Positions 52,257 to 60,518 of a stretch of 64,000 nt of DNA are shown one piece after another. Position 1 is the stretch's first letter, and every line of letters begins with the position of its first letter. A program made the position numbers and the translations under genes. A model generated the notes under the pieces. That model worked only from the letters and a program-made list of their open reading frames with translations. It ran no database searches and was not told the origin of the DNA. The DNA lies in contig CBDCWT010000030.1 of NCBI GenBank assembly GCA_965223305.1, positions 62,001-126,000 on the forward strand, read 5' to 3'. This DNA comes from CBDCWT01 sp965223305. GTDB taxonomy: Bacteria; Planctomycetota; Planctomycetia; Pirellulales; Pirellulaceae.

Positions 52257-52833
52257 GGGGGGAGCAAGCAATCCCGGGAAGAATCGGCTCTACGACTCTC
52301 TCCACATTTGCGCCCGACAACCGCTGGGGACCAACACGGCGCGGTCGAATCGGTCGACGAAGGCAAAACCAGAGGCGCGAGAAACCTTCATCGAAGGCAC
52401 GCCACCCGGGCGCCAGACGCGTAAACACGAATACGCGACCAGCGGCCCGGGTCTCTCCCCGTCGCTGTTTCCAGCCGTCTAAAAGCCGCCCGGGCTAGCA
52501 GCTTTTCGCTGATCTCAACGACCCTGGCAACTGCTCTTTGTGCCTGCGGCTCAATCGAAACCCGAAGCGTAAGCGAGGGAATCAGTTGCGCTGGTCCATC
52601 AGCTCGCCCTCGCTGACACGTCGTGATGTTGCGCGTTCAGCTCAATCGAAACCCGAAGCGTAAGCGACGGAACAACTTGCAACGGGACGTCAACTCCCCC
52701 TCGCTGACGCGTCGGGTTCCGAAAACGCGGCAAACTCGCCAGTCCTGCATCCTCCAAACTGTGACAAGCGCGCGAAGGTGGACTCGTGCCGGTCCTGCCG
52801 CCGTAAAAAGCACTATTTATATGGTGTTTCTAT
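52257..52833. other. Gene-free region with type B repeats
   Basis: About 577 bp between the BBP7 stop and the promoter of the M36 gene. No credible gene was found. The region holds type B repeat copies 2 and 3 and otherwise unremarkable GC-rich sequence; it probably includes the 3' end of the BBP7 transcript. Confidence 0.5.
52549..52726. repeat. Type B palindromic repeats, copies 2 and 3 in tandem
   Basis: Copy 2 is at about 52549-52623 and copy 3 at about 52640-52726. Both start GCTCAATCGAAACCCGAAGC, contain GTAAGCGAGGGA or GTAAGCGACGGA, and end in CCCTCGCTGACACGTCG or CCCTCGCTGACGCGTCGGG. They are separated by GTGATGTTGCGCGTTCA, which also flanks copy 1 at 40.6 kb. The variable loops differ, while the arms are kept. 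Confidence 0.78.
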
Positions 52834-52861
52834 TTGACACCACGCCGCTCCGGTTTATACT
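52834..52861 (+). promoter_or_regulatory. Strong sigma-70-type promoter for the M36 protein gene
   Basis: TTGACA at 52834-52839, a 16-bp spacer, and TATACT at 52856-52861. It lies about 270 bp before the GTG start at 53133, predicting a long 5' untranslated region from about 52868. This is the best promoter match seen in the window. Confidence 0.65.
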
Positions 52862-52927
52862 CGACACTCCAAGTTTTCCATTTACCTCATTTATCTCATT
52901 TTTACAGCATCGAGGGCCTGTTCGGGG

Positions 52928-52947
52928 TACCCCTATTTAGAGGGGTA
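52928..52947 (+). promoter_or_regulatory. Hairpin in the M36 gene leader
   Basis: TACCCCT and AGGGGTA form a perfect 7-bp stem around the loop ATTTAG in the predicted leader. A second palindrome, CTTAGC-G-GCTAAG, lies at 53011-53023. The sequence AGGGGTAT recurs at 53121-53128, next to the ribosome binding site, so alternative pairing with the upstream TACCCCT arm would cover that site. This is a possible translational control; no known riboswitch class was recognised. Confidence 0.4.
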
Positions 52948-53132
52948 TGTTGGCGCCGAATCTGCGGCTGATTTGCCTTGCTCTGATTGCACCGTTCCGA
53001 CCGCGAAACTCTTAGCGGCTAAGCGGTTTCTGCAAAAAAGTGGAATTATTTGCGGTGCGTAATTAGACTGGCATGAGTTGTCGTTAGCACCCGCATCTTG
53101 ACGTATCTGCCCAACCCAGAAGGGGTATCGTC

Positions 53133-56100
53133 GTGAGACTGAAGAAAAACGGTCGATCCAAAACCGCCACGAACTCTAGAAAACGCAGCCGAAAACTGTC
53201 TGATCGGCGGAGAGTGGAGCTTGAGCGTCTCGAGGATCGCCGCCTGTTGGCCGCGGATGTCTATATGCCACCTCGGTTCCATGAGATCCAGACCGACCAG
53301 TTTCTTTCCGGACCGGCAGTCGGCGCGCCGTTGGGCATCGCGCTGGACTACGTGCGCGCGAACGCTGGAGATTTCGGCCTGACAGCCGGCGACCTAGGCG
53401 ACGAGAACATTGTCGTCACGGACCAATTCACAGACGCGAGCACGGGTGTCACCCATATTTACCTGCGACAGAAGCTGAACGACCTAGAGATTGCCTTCGC
53501 GAACATGAATGTCAACATCGCGCGAAACGGCGAGGTCATCAGTGCGGGAAGCAGTTTCATACCGTTGCCAGATCCTTCTTCGGTGGCCTCCCAGCCGTCA
53601 GTGACCCCCAACGAGGCCTATATCGACTTCGCGCAGGAGCTTGAGTTGACCTTGGCGGAGGACCCTGAGGTGCTGATCAGCGAGGACACTCCGGCGCAGA
53701 CCACCACGATCTCGGGTGGAGGCCTGGCGAGCCAGGACGTTGTCGTCGAGCTGCAATATATCCCGACCGAAGACGGTCTGGAGCTGAGTTGGGCTTTGGA
53801 TGTCGCCGTCATCGAACAGGGCGCTTGGTATGACGCGATCGTCAGCGCGGATGACGGAGAGGTGATTCAGGCGCGTGACCGAGTCAGGGCTTTGGCAAGT
53901 TATGAAGTACTCCCGCTTCCAACACGCAGCCCCGATGAGGGGAGTCGCACGATTGTGGTCGAACCGCACGATCCCATCGCCTCACCATTCGGATGGCATG
54001 ATTCGAATGGCTTACCAGGTGCCGACTTCTTTGACACGCGAGGTAACAACGTCATCGCTCAGGAAGACCGTGACGGAACGGGTGGTATCAACTTGATCCT
54101 CACCGCGGTGCAGCGACCGTCGGGCGGTCCCGGACTGGACTTTCGTGCTCCGTTCGATCTTTCTCAGGCTCCCAGTGCGTACACCGACGCCTCGGTCACA
54201 CAGCTGTTCTACCTTACAAACGTTGCCCACGACCTGACCTATCGATATGGATTCGACGAACTCGCCGGCAATTTTCAGGCGCTCAACTACACGGGGCTGG
54301 GACAAGGAGGCGATGCGATAATCGCGTACGCTCAGTCACAAGGCGATATTCAAGCCACCTCTAACGCTGCTTTCTTTCCGACACCCGAGGGCCAACCCGG
54401 TTTCCTCGTCGTCGACGAATTCGAGTTAGACTTCACCACCACGCCAGCCGGCCCGTATTCGCCGCGCCGGGACGCTTCTTTTGTCGCCGACGTCATCTTT
54501 CACGAATTCGCGCATGGCATGACCGACCGCCTGGTTGGTGGTGCATCCAATGTTCTGGCGCTCACACAACTCCAGCCTGTCGCGTTGGCGGAGGGATGGA
54601 GCGACTACTATGCACTCGCTTTCCTTCAGGACGCTAACGATCAAAAGTTTGATTCTTTCGCGATTGGGGACTACCTAAACGGGCCAAGCCCGGCCATTCC
54701 GGGAGCCGGCTTCCGACGCTTTCCTTACAGCTTTGACATGACGGTCAATCCATTGACCTACGTCGTACTGAACGACGGCCCGGCGGCCAACGTCCCGCAC
54801 GATGGAGGCGAGATTTTTGCTTCTGCGCTGTGGGACATGCATTGGCTGTTGATCGACAAGTACGGATTCGATTCGGATCTGTACGATGGCAGCGGCGGCA
54901 ACAATCTGGCCATCCAGCTGGTCACCGATGCATTGAAGCTGGTACCAGCCGAACCGTCCTTCATCGACGTCCGGGACTCGATCCTGTCAGCAGATCTCAT
55001 CAGGAATCAGGGCGTCAACCATGAACAGATTTGGGAAGCCTTCGCTCGACGCGGGATTGGATTGAGCGCGTTAGCCGATAGGACCGGGGCCGTCGTGCCA
55101 GCGTCCAACTCGGAAGATGTGCGCGAAGCATTCGATGTACCCCAACCCATCAGCACGGTCACGGGACGGGTCTTCGGCGATCTCAACGGAAACGGTGTCA
55201 GGGACAATTTCGAGACCGGTCTCAGCGGCGTCGAGGTGTTCGTCGATTTGAACAACAGTGGACGGCTGGATCCTCTGGAGCCCCGCACCGTCACCGACGA
55301 GTTGGGTAATTACACCTTTGACTTCCTGGTCCCCGGCCAGTTTGATATTGCGATTGTCGTGGGCAACGACCTATCGCAAACTTTCCCGGCTTTGGGCACT
55401 AGCCAAGCGGTCACGGTGACCAGTGCCGGAGACATCACCGATGCCGACTTTGGACTCCGCAGCGGTGAGGGCCAAATCACGGGTGTCAAATTCCACGATC
55501 TCAACGGCGACGGCCGCCGCGAAATCTGCGAGATCATCCCCGGATCGATCCAGCCACCCTGCGAAGAAGACCCAGGAATCCCCGGCGTCTGGATCTATGT
55601 GGACTACGACAACGACGGACGATTCGACATCGGCGAGCCCTCGGCGATTACCGGGCGAGGTGGCCTCACTAGTCGGTTCGACGGCGAGTACACCCTGAAC
55701 GTCGACCGGGAAGGCAGCTTCTTCGTCCGCGAAGTGATGACCCCCGGTTGGGAACAAACCTTTCCCGGCGGTGCCGCCCAAGCTCATCGCGTCACCGTTA
55801 CCGAGGGATCTCTGAATGTCACCCTCGACTTCGGCAACACCTCGAACCTCGATTTCGGCGATGCACCCGATAGCTACCGGACATCGCTCGAGTCCGGCGG
55901 CCCCGTCTACCCGATCATTGACGGTTTTCATCTCGGCTCGTCGGTCGATGCCGACCTGGACGGGATTCCCAGCCCGGGCGCCGATGGTGACGATGATGAT
56001 CAACTCACCAGCGACGAGGATGGAGTGGTCTTCACTTCGGTCTTGTCGCCCGGTTCCACAGGATCGATCGACATCACGGCGTTCAGTGGTTCGTATTCGG

Positions 56101-58745
56101 CAGGCCGAGTCAACGCGTGGATCGACTTCAACGGCGACGGCGATTTCGCCGACAGCGGCGAGCATGTGGTTGTCGATACGCGGCAGTCGACCGGCACCAC
56201 CCGGTATAGCTTCCCCGTTCCTGAAGACGCCACCTCCGGACTTACCTACTCCCGTGTCACCTACGGCTATCACCGCTTCAAGCCGGGCGACACGCCCACA
56301 ATCCGTGACATCGCGGGCGAAGTCGAGGACCATCAGGTCCGCGTGGTCGGCTCGCAGCCCCAGGCGTTTGACGACCAGTTCCGGGTCGATCAGAACTCGG
56401 CGGCAAACTCGTTCAACGTGCTGGCGAACGACATCTCCAGCCGAAATGCACCAATTTTCATCGCCTCGACCTCCACTCCCAACCGGGGCGGACGAGTCTC
56501 GATCTCGGCCAACGGCCTCTTGCTGAGCTACACGCCAGCGACCGGCTTCGCCGGCGTCGAGGTGTTCACCTACACCGTCCAGGATCAAGCTGGAGCAACC
56601 GACACAGCGACGGTGACGGTCACGATCGTGCCCGACACGCCGGCGCTGGCGGTTGACGACTCATTTGATGTCTTGGAAAACACGACGGACAACGTACTGG
56701 ATGTGCTGGACAACGACTTGGCCGGGCAGAACCCGCCGATTCAAATCGTGGATGTCGTCGGTTCCGCCAACTCGCTGGTAACCGTTGATCGACGAGGCAC
56801 GACCGATCCGGACGACGACGTCCTTCTCTACTCGGCCAACCCCGGATTCGCCGGCTCGGATCAGTTCAGCTACATCATTGAGGATGACGCGGGCATCCGC
56901 AGCACCGCGACTGTAACGGTCCACAACCAACCCACGACGCGCAACGACGACATTATCGAGTACGAGTTGTTCACCACCGATCTGACCGGCAATCCGATCT
57001 CAGCGATCGGCGTAGGCCAGCCGTTCCTACTACAGGGGAATGTGCGTGATCTGCGCGCCGATGACGGCGACGGCAGTCCCATCGATCGACGAGGAATCGC
57101 GGCCGCCTATATGGACGTGCTCTACGACTTGTCACTGGTTTCTATCTCCGGCAGCATCACCTACGGCCCTGACTACCTGAACTCAACCGCGGGCAGCACC
57201 GCGATTCCCGGCCTGATCGACGAAGTCGGAGCTCTGCAGACCAGTAACATTCCGTTGGGAGCGGATGCGGCGCTCCTCTTCTCCGTGCCGATGGTCGCCA
57301 ACGCAGCAGGTGTCGCCTCGTTCGTCGGAGATCCTGCCGACCAACGAGAAGAGGCCAACCCCGGACTGCCACCGGAACACGACTCGTTGCTGTTCCAACC
57401 TCCCAGCAACATCCTGCTGCAGAACATGCGTTTCACCAACGCCACACTCTCGATTGTCAGCTCCGGCGCCGTGCCGATTGCCGTCGACAACACGTTCCAA
57501 GTCGCCGCGGATCCGAGCATCAGCAACACGCTCGATGTGCTCGCGAACGACCTGGACAACGGTAATCCACCGCTGACCGTGGTCGCGGTGACTGCGGGTG
57601 ATCGGGGTGGCCAAGTGGTAATCGGATCCGGTGGCGCTAACGTGCTCTATCGGCCCGCAGTCGGATTTGCTGGTGTGGAACAGTTTAGCTACACGATACA
57701 AAACAGCACCGGATTGACATCCAGCGCGACGGTCACCGTCCAGGCAGGCGTCAGCGCTAAGACGCTCCGATACCGGCTCGAAACCGTTCCGGCAGGCCCG
57801 ATCGCGGTGGGCTCGGAGTTTGAACTGCGGGCCTTGGTCGACGACCTTCGGGCCGATGACGGCGACGGCAACCCACGCGATGACCGCGGTGTGTTCGCTG
57901 GCTACATTGACGTCCTTTTCGATTCGAATCTCGTATCGCCTATTAGCGATACTCAGAATCCGCTGGGATTCCAGATCAACTTCGCGACCGAGTACCGAAA
58001 CGGGATCGCGGGGGATGTGGACACTCCCAACATCATCGATGAAGCGGGAGCTTTCCAGACCGGCTCGCTGCCCTTGGGCGCGGACGAACGGCTGTTGTTC
58101 ACCGTCCGGTTGCGGGCGGACGCCACTGGAGTCGCAAGCTTCCAAGCCGACCCAGCCGACATCCTTCCGTTGCACGAATCTTTACACTTCGAGCCTACGA
58201 CTACCCTGATGCTCGATCGGATCGAGCTTGGCAGCACCAGCATCACGATCTCTGCCGCGGCCGCCGAGGGTGAACTCACGAATCCAACAAACCGTCTCGA
58301 TGTCAACGCTGATGGCAACGTGACCCCGATCGACCCCCTGATCGTGGTCAACTACTTGAACCGGGCCGGTGCGGAGGGCGAGTCGACGAACATGTTCGTC
58401 GACGTGACCGGTGATGGACATGTCTCGCCGGTGGACGCGCTGGAGCTGATCAACTATCTGAATCGCAGAGGCGTGGGAGCCGCCGGAGAAGGCGAGGGCG
58501 AAGGCGAGTCGCAACCGACAGGTCTTGGTGTACCGTTGGTGAGACCAACTAACGGGACTCCTGCGGCCACCGAAGGCGCCGCACTGCCGACACTCTACGA
58601 TCCCGCGTTGTCAGCAGACGACGCGCACCGGACTCGTCCCCGTCAATCTGTCCTGGCCGAGTGGACGCGCAGCTCGGACAACGAGATCGACGAGTTGATC
58701 AGTGAGGAACTAGCCGAAGACATCCTCGACGGCTGGAGTCGATAA
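53133..58745 (+). CDS. Giant secreted M36 metallopeptidase with GEVED, cohesin-like, Ig-like and dockerin modules
   Basis: 1870 residues from a GTG start with AGAAGGGG before it. An LEPR-like planctomycete motif (RVELERLEDRRLLAADV) lies at about 27-43. A propeptide-like region (55-150) leads to an M36 fungalysin domain with the zinc site HEFAH at 457-461 and its third ligand in AEGWSDYYAL (Glu about 487). Then come two SdrD/Cna_B-like modules (about 675-880), a GEVED domain from 907 (DFGDAPDSY), Big_9-type Ig modules (near 1085, 1175 and 1450), and two related modules of about 160 residues (near 1275-1445 and 1547-1705, DLRADDGDG). A dockerin pair follows (about 1713-1785; RLDVNADGNVTPIDPLIVV). 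The C-terminal tail is acidic and helical. It is probably an extracellular or cell-surface protease. Confidence 0.9.
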   Translation: MRLKKNGRSKTATNSRKRSRKLSDRRRVELERLEDRRLLAADVYMPPRFHEIQTDQFLSGPAVGAPLGIALDYVRANAGDFGLTAGDLGDENIVVTDQFTDASTGVTHIYLRQKLNDLEIAFANMNVNIARNGEVISAGSSFIPLPDPSSVASQPSVTPNEAYIDFAQELELTLAEDPEVLISEDTPAQTTTISGGGLASQDVVVELQYIPTEDGLELSWALDVAVIEQGAWYDAIVSADDGEVIQARDRVRALASYEVLPLPTRSPDEGSRTIVVEPHDPIASPFGWHDSNGLPGADFFDTRGNNVIAQEDRDGTGGINLILTAVQRPSGGPGLDFRAPFDLSQAPSAYTDASVTQLFYLTNVAHDLTYRYGFDELAGNFQALNYTGLGQGGDAIIAYAQSQGDIQATSNAAFFPTPEGQPGFLVVDEFELDFTTTPAGPYSPRRDASFVADVIFHEFAHGMTDRLVGGASNVLALTQLQPVALAEGWSDYYALAFLQDANDQKFDSFAIGDYLNGPSPAIPGAGFRRFPYSFDMTVNPLTYVVLNDGPAANVPHDGGEIFASALWDMHWLLIDKYGFDSDLYDGSGGNNLAIQLVTDALKLVPAEPSFIDVRDSILSADLIRNQGVNHEQIWEAFARRGIGLSALADRTGAVVPASNSEDVREAFDVPQPISTVTGRVFGDLNGNGVRDNFETGLSGVEVFVDLNNSGRLDPLEPRTVTDELGNYTFDFLVPGQFDIAIVVGNDLSQTFPALGTSQAVTVTSAGDITDADFGLRSGEGQITGVKFHDLNGDGRREICEIIPGSIQPPCEEDPGIPGVWIYVDYDNDGRFDIGEPSAITGRGGLTSRFDGEYTLNVDREGSFFVREVMTPGWEQTFPGGAAQAHRVTVTEGSLNVTLDFGNTSNLDFGDAPDSYRTSLESGGPVYPIIDGFHLGSSVDADLDGIPSPGADGDDDDQLTSDEDGVVFTSVLSPGSTGSIDITAFSGSYSAGRVNAWIDFNGDGDFADSGEHVVVDTRQSTGTTRYSFPVPEDATSGLTYSRVTYGYHRFKPGDTPTIRDIAGEVEDHQVRVVGSQPQAFDDQFRVDQNSAANSFNVLANDISSRNAPIFIASTSTPNRGGRVSISANGLLLSYTPATGFAGVEVFTYTVQDQAGATDTATVTVTIVPDTPALAVDDSFDVLENTTDNVLDVLDNDLAGQNPPIQIVDVVGSANSLVTVDRRGTTDPDDDVLLYSANPGFAGSDQFSYIIEDDAGIRSTATVTVHNQPTTRNDDIIEYELFTTDLTGNPISAIGVGQPFLLQGNVRDLRADDGDGSPIDRRGIAAAYMDVLYDLSLVSISGSITYGPDYLNSTAGSTAIPGLIDEVGALQTSNIPLGADAALLFSVPMVANAAGVASFVGDPADQREEANPGLPPEHDSLLFQPPSNILLQNMRFTNATLSIVSSGAVPIAVDNTFQVAADPSISNTLDVLANDLDNGNPPLTVVAVTAGDRGGQVVIGSGGANVLYRPAVGFAGVEQFSYTIQNSTGLTSSATVTVQAGVSAKTLRYRLETVPAGPIAVGSEFELRALVDDLRADDGDGNPRDDRGVFAGYIDVLFDSNLVSPISDTQNPLGFQINFATEYRNGIAGDVDTPNIIDEAGAFQTGSLPLGADERLLFTVRLRADATGVASFQADPADILPLHESLHFEPTTTLMLDRIELGSTSITISAAAAEGELTNPTNRLDVNADGNVTPIDPLIVVNYLNRAGAEGESTNMFVDVTGDGHVSPVDALELINYLNRRGVGAAGEGEGEGESQPTGLGVPLVRPTNGTPAATEGAALPTLYDPALSADDAHRTRPRQSVLAEWTRSSDNEIDELISEELAEDILDGWSR

Positions 58746-59161
58746 CCGAGCGGCTGGGGCAACAAGCCAGAAATCGATGAGCAGATCCCCTGCCGGTCTG
58801 GCGGGGGGCGTCGATCGATCGGCCAAACGCAACCCCCTTCGCGGAGGTCGTGCAGCTCTTACGCTTCATGCAATCCACCAAACTCTGGCGAGTTCGGCTA
58901 CGCTGCAAATCAGCCGCTGGGCGTTAGCCGGCGTTAGCCCACGGTTCCCCAGCGAAGCCGACACGTAGCGCCCGGGGAGGGCTGCCCCTCTCCGGCCCTT
59001 TGGGCCGACTCTCCCCGCGGGGAGAGTGAACAGAGATGAATTCATGCACCAACCTAAAAAGGCCTCGAGCCTTCCTAGATTGCGCAAGCTTCTCAATTGA
59101 CATCTAGAATCTATCGGATAAGCTCGCCTCTTATACTCATTTGTCATCCGGGAGAATCACC
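58746..59161. other. Gene-free region upstream of the YxVxVP-repeat gene
   Basis: 416 bp with no gene. It contains a type A repeat (58878-59037), a TTGACA at 59097 without a well-spaced partner, and a TATACT at 59132-59137 that could be the -10 box of the following gene, giving a short leader with GGGAG at about 59149. Confidence 0.5.
58878..59037. repeat. Type A composite palindromic repeat, copy 3
   Basis: Same module order as at 48923 and 50209. It includes an intact CTGGGCGTTAGCC module, which is the pre-insertion state of the MITE target, followed by CCGGCCCTTTGGGCCG and CTCTCCCCGCGGGGAGAG with compensating changes: the last palindrome changed symmetrically from CCGAGG to CCGCGG at its centre, so pairing is kept. 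Confidence 0.8.
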
Positions 59162-60418
59162 ATGACCCAATCTCGACGTCTCATTCCCCTAGCACTCAGC
59201 TTCTGCATGGCCGCGGCAACAAGCCTAGCGCAGGAGCAGAATCAGGAAGCCGAGCCGGCCTCGCCGTCCGATGTGCCCGTGCCGAGCGCCTCAGGACCGG
59301 AACAGAAGTCGGAGGGGGCGGTTCAGCGCGCCGCACCTGCGGTTAGCGAACCACAGTACTACGAAGAGACCATCTATGTGCCGCGGTGGACGACAGAGAC
59401 AAGAACGGTCACTGTCACCGAATGCCGCCCGGAAACCCGTTCGCGCACCTACACGGTCTACAAGCCAGTTGCAGAAACGCACGAGGTGACCGAAGACTAT
59501 ACAGTGATGGAGCCGCGTACCGAGTCCCGAGAGGAGAGTTACCGAGTACGCGTTCCCAGCACGCGGACAGTCGAGCAGGAGTATTGCGTGCGAGTACCGG
59601 TGTGGAGTGAGGTTTCGGAGGACTACCTCGTTTCGGTTCCGGAAACGAAACAAGAGGAACGACAGTATCAAGTTTGCGTCCCCGTTCCGCGGCAAGTCGA
59701 GCAGCAATACACCGCGATGGTCCCTCACACTGAAACCAGGACCGGAGTTCGCCAGGTGTGCCGTATGGTACCTGTCACGACGACACGCACAGTCTGCCGG
59801 GACCGTGGTCACTGGGAAGACTGCGTCGTGACCGCGCACTCGGGATGCTACGGGGCGAGCGACCCTTGCGGAGGATGTGACTCGTGTGGTGCCTGTCAGA
59901 CCGTCACTCGGCGAGTGTGGGTTGCCAACATCGTTGAAGAACAGGTTCCGGTCACCACGTACCGACCGGAAGTGTCCAGCGTGCCCTATGAATACCAGGT
60001 CACCGTGTGCCGCGCTGAACCGCGGACACGGACGATAACAGTGTACGACTATGAGACGGAAACACGGACACGAACGGTTCCCGTCGTTCACTACCGGACC
60101 GAGAAGCGAACGCGGACACGCAAGGTTTGTGAATACGAAACGCAAACGCGAACTCGCCAAGTCGTCCTACACGAGTATCAGATTGAGGATCGGACGCGAA
60201 CGGTGAACTACACCACCTGGGTGCCCGTTACCAAGACTCGAACCCGGCAAGTCACCAACTGGCGGCGAGTTCCGGAGGAACGGACCAGCAACTACACCGT
60301 GATGGTTCCTCATCAGGTCCAAAAGCAGGTTCAGGTGCCGGTCTGCCAAATGGTACCACAGACGATCAAGGTCCCCGTCGCGCCTTGCGCGCCGCTCCCC
60401 TGCGGCTACGGCTGTTAG
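59162..60418 (+). CDS. Secreted YxVxVP-repeat protein
   Basis: 418 residues. ATG 59162 is preceded by GGGAG and opens a signal peptide (RLIPLALSFCMAAATSLAQE); the frame from 59141 is not needed. From about 75 to 395 the protein is built of short repeats of 13-20 residues that follow x-Y-x-V-x-V-P-x-x-E-T-R-x-R-x-V, for example EDYTVMEPRTESREESY and TRTRTVPVVHYRTEKRTRTR. A Cys-rich island lies in the middle (CYGASDPCGGCDSCGAC), and the end is PCAPLPCGYGC. No enzyme motif is present. Proteins of this type are common in planctomycetes, and a structural envelope role is likely but unproven. A strong terminator follows. Confidence 0.78.
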   Translation: MTQSRRLIPLALSFCMAAATSLAQEQNQEAEPASPSDVPVPSASGPEQKSEGAVQRAAPAVSEPQYYEETIYVPRWTTETRTVTVTECRPETRSRTYTVYKPVAETHEVTEDYTVMEPRTESREESYRVRVPSTRTVEQEYCVRVPVWSEVSEDYLVSVPETKQEERQYQVCVPVPRQVEQQYTAMVPHTETRTGVRQVCRMVPVTTTRTVCRDRGHWEDCVVTAHSGCYGASDPCGGCDSCGACQTVTRRVWVANIVEEQVPVTTYRPEVSSVPYEYQVTVCRAEPRTRTITVYDYETETRTRTVPVVHYRTEKRTRTRKVCEYETQTRTRQVVLHEYQIEDRTRTVNYTTWVPVTKTRTRQVTNWRRVPEERTSNYTVMVPHQVQKQVQVPVCQMVPQTIKVPVAPCAPLPCGYGC

Positions 60419-60460
60419 ATACCGGCCGATGCGGCAACGTCAGACTCGCCTTAGTCACAC

Positions 60461-60492
60461 AAGGCCTTCCCAACACGGAAGGCCTTTTTTTT
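60461..60492 (+). terminator. Intrinsic terminator of the YxVxVP-repeat gene
   Basis: A perfect 10-bp stem AAGGCCTTCC / GGAAGGCCTT with loop CAACAC is followed by a run of T (eight in a row, ending at 60492), 43 bp after the stop codon. A textbook rho-independent terminator for the plus strand. Confidence 0.93.
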
Positions 60493-60518
60493 GCGGCTGT
60501 GACCGCGCTTGAGTTACA

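Noticed and set aside
55371..56588. Long minus-strand frame of 405 codons opposite the M36 gene
   Set aside because: It is a shadow of a GC-rich coding region; the plus strand has clear GEVED and SdrD-like domains over the same bases. The same applies to 57183-58175 and 59291-60160.
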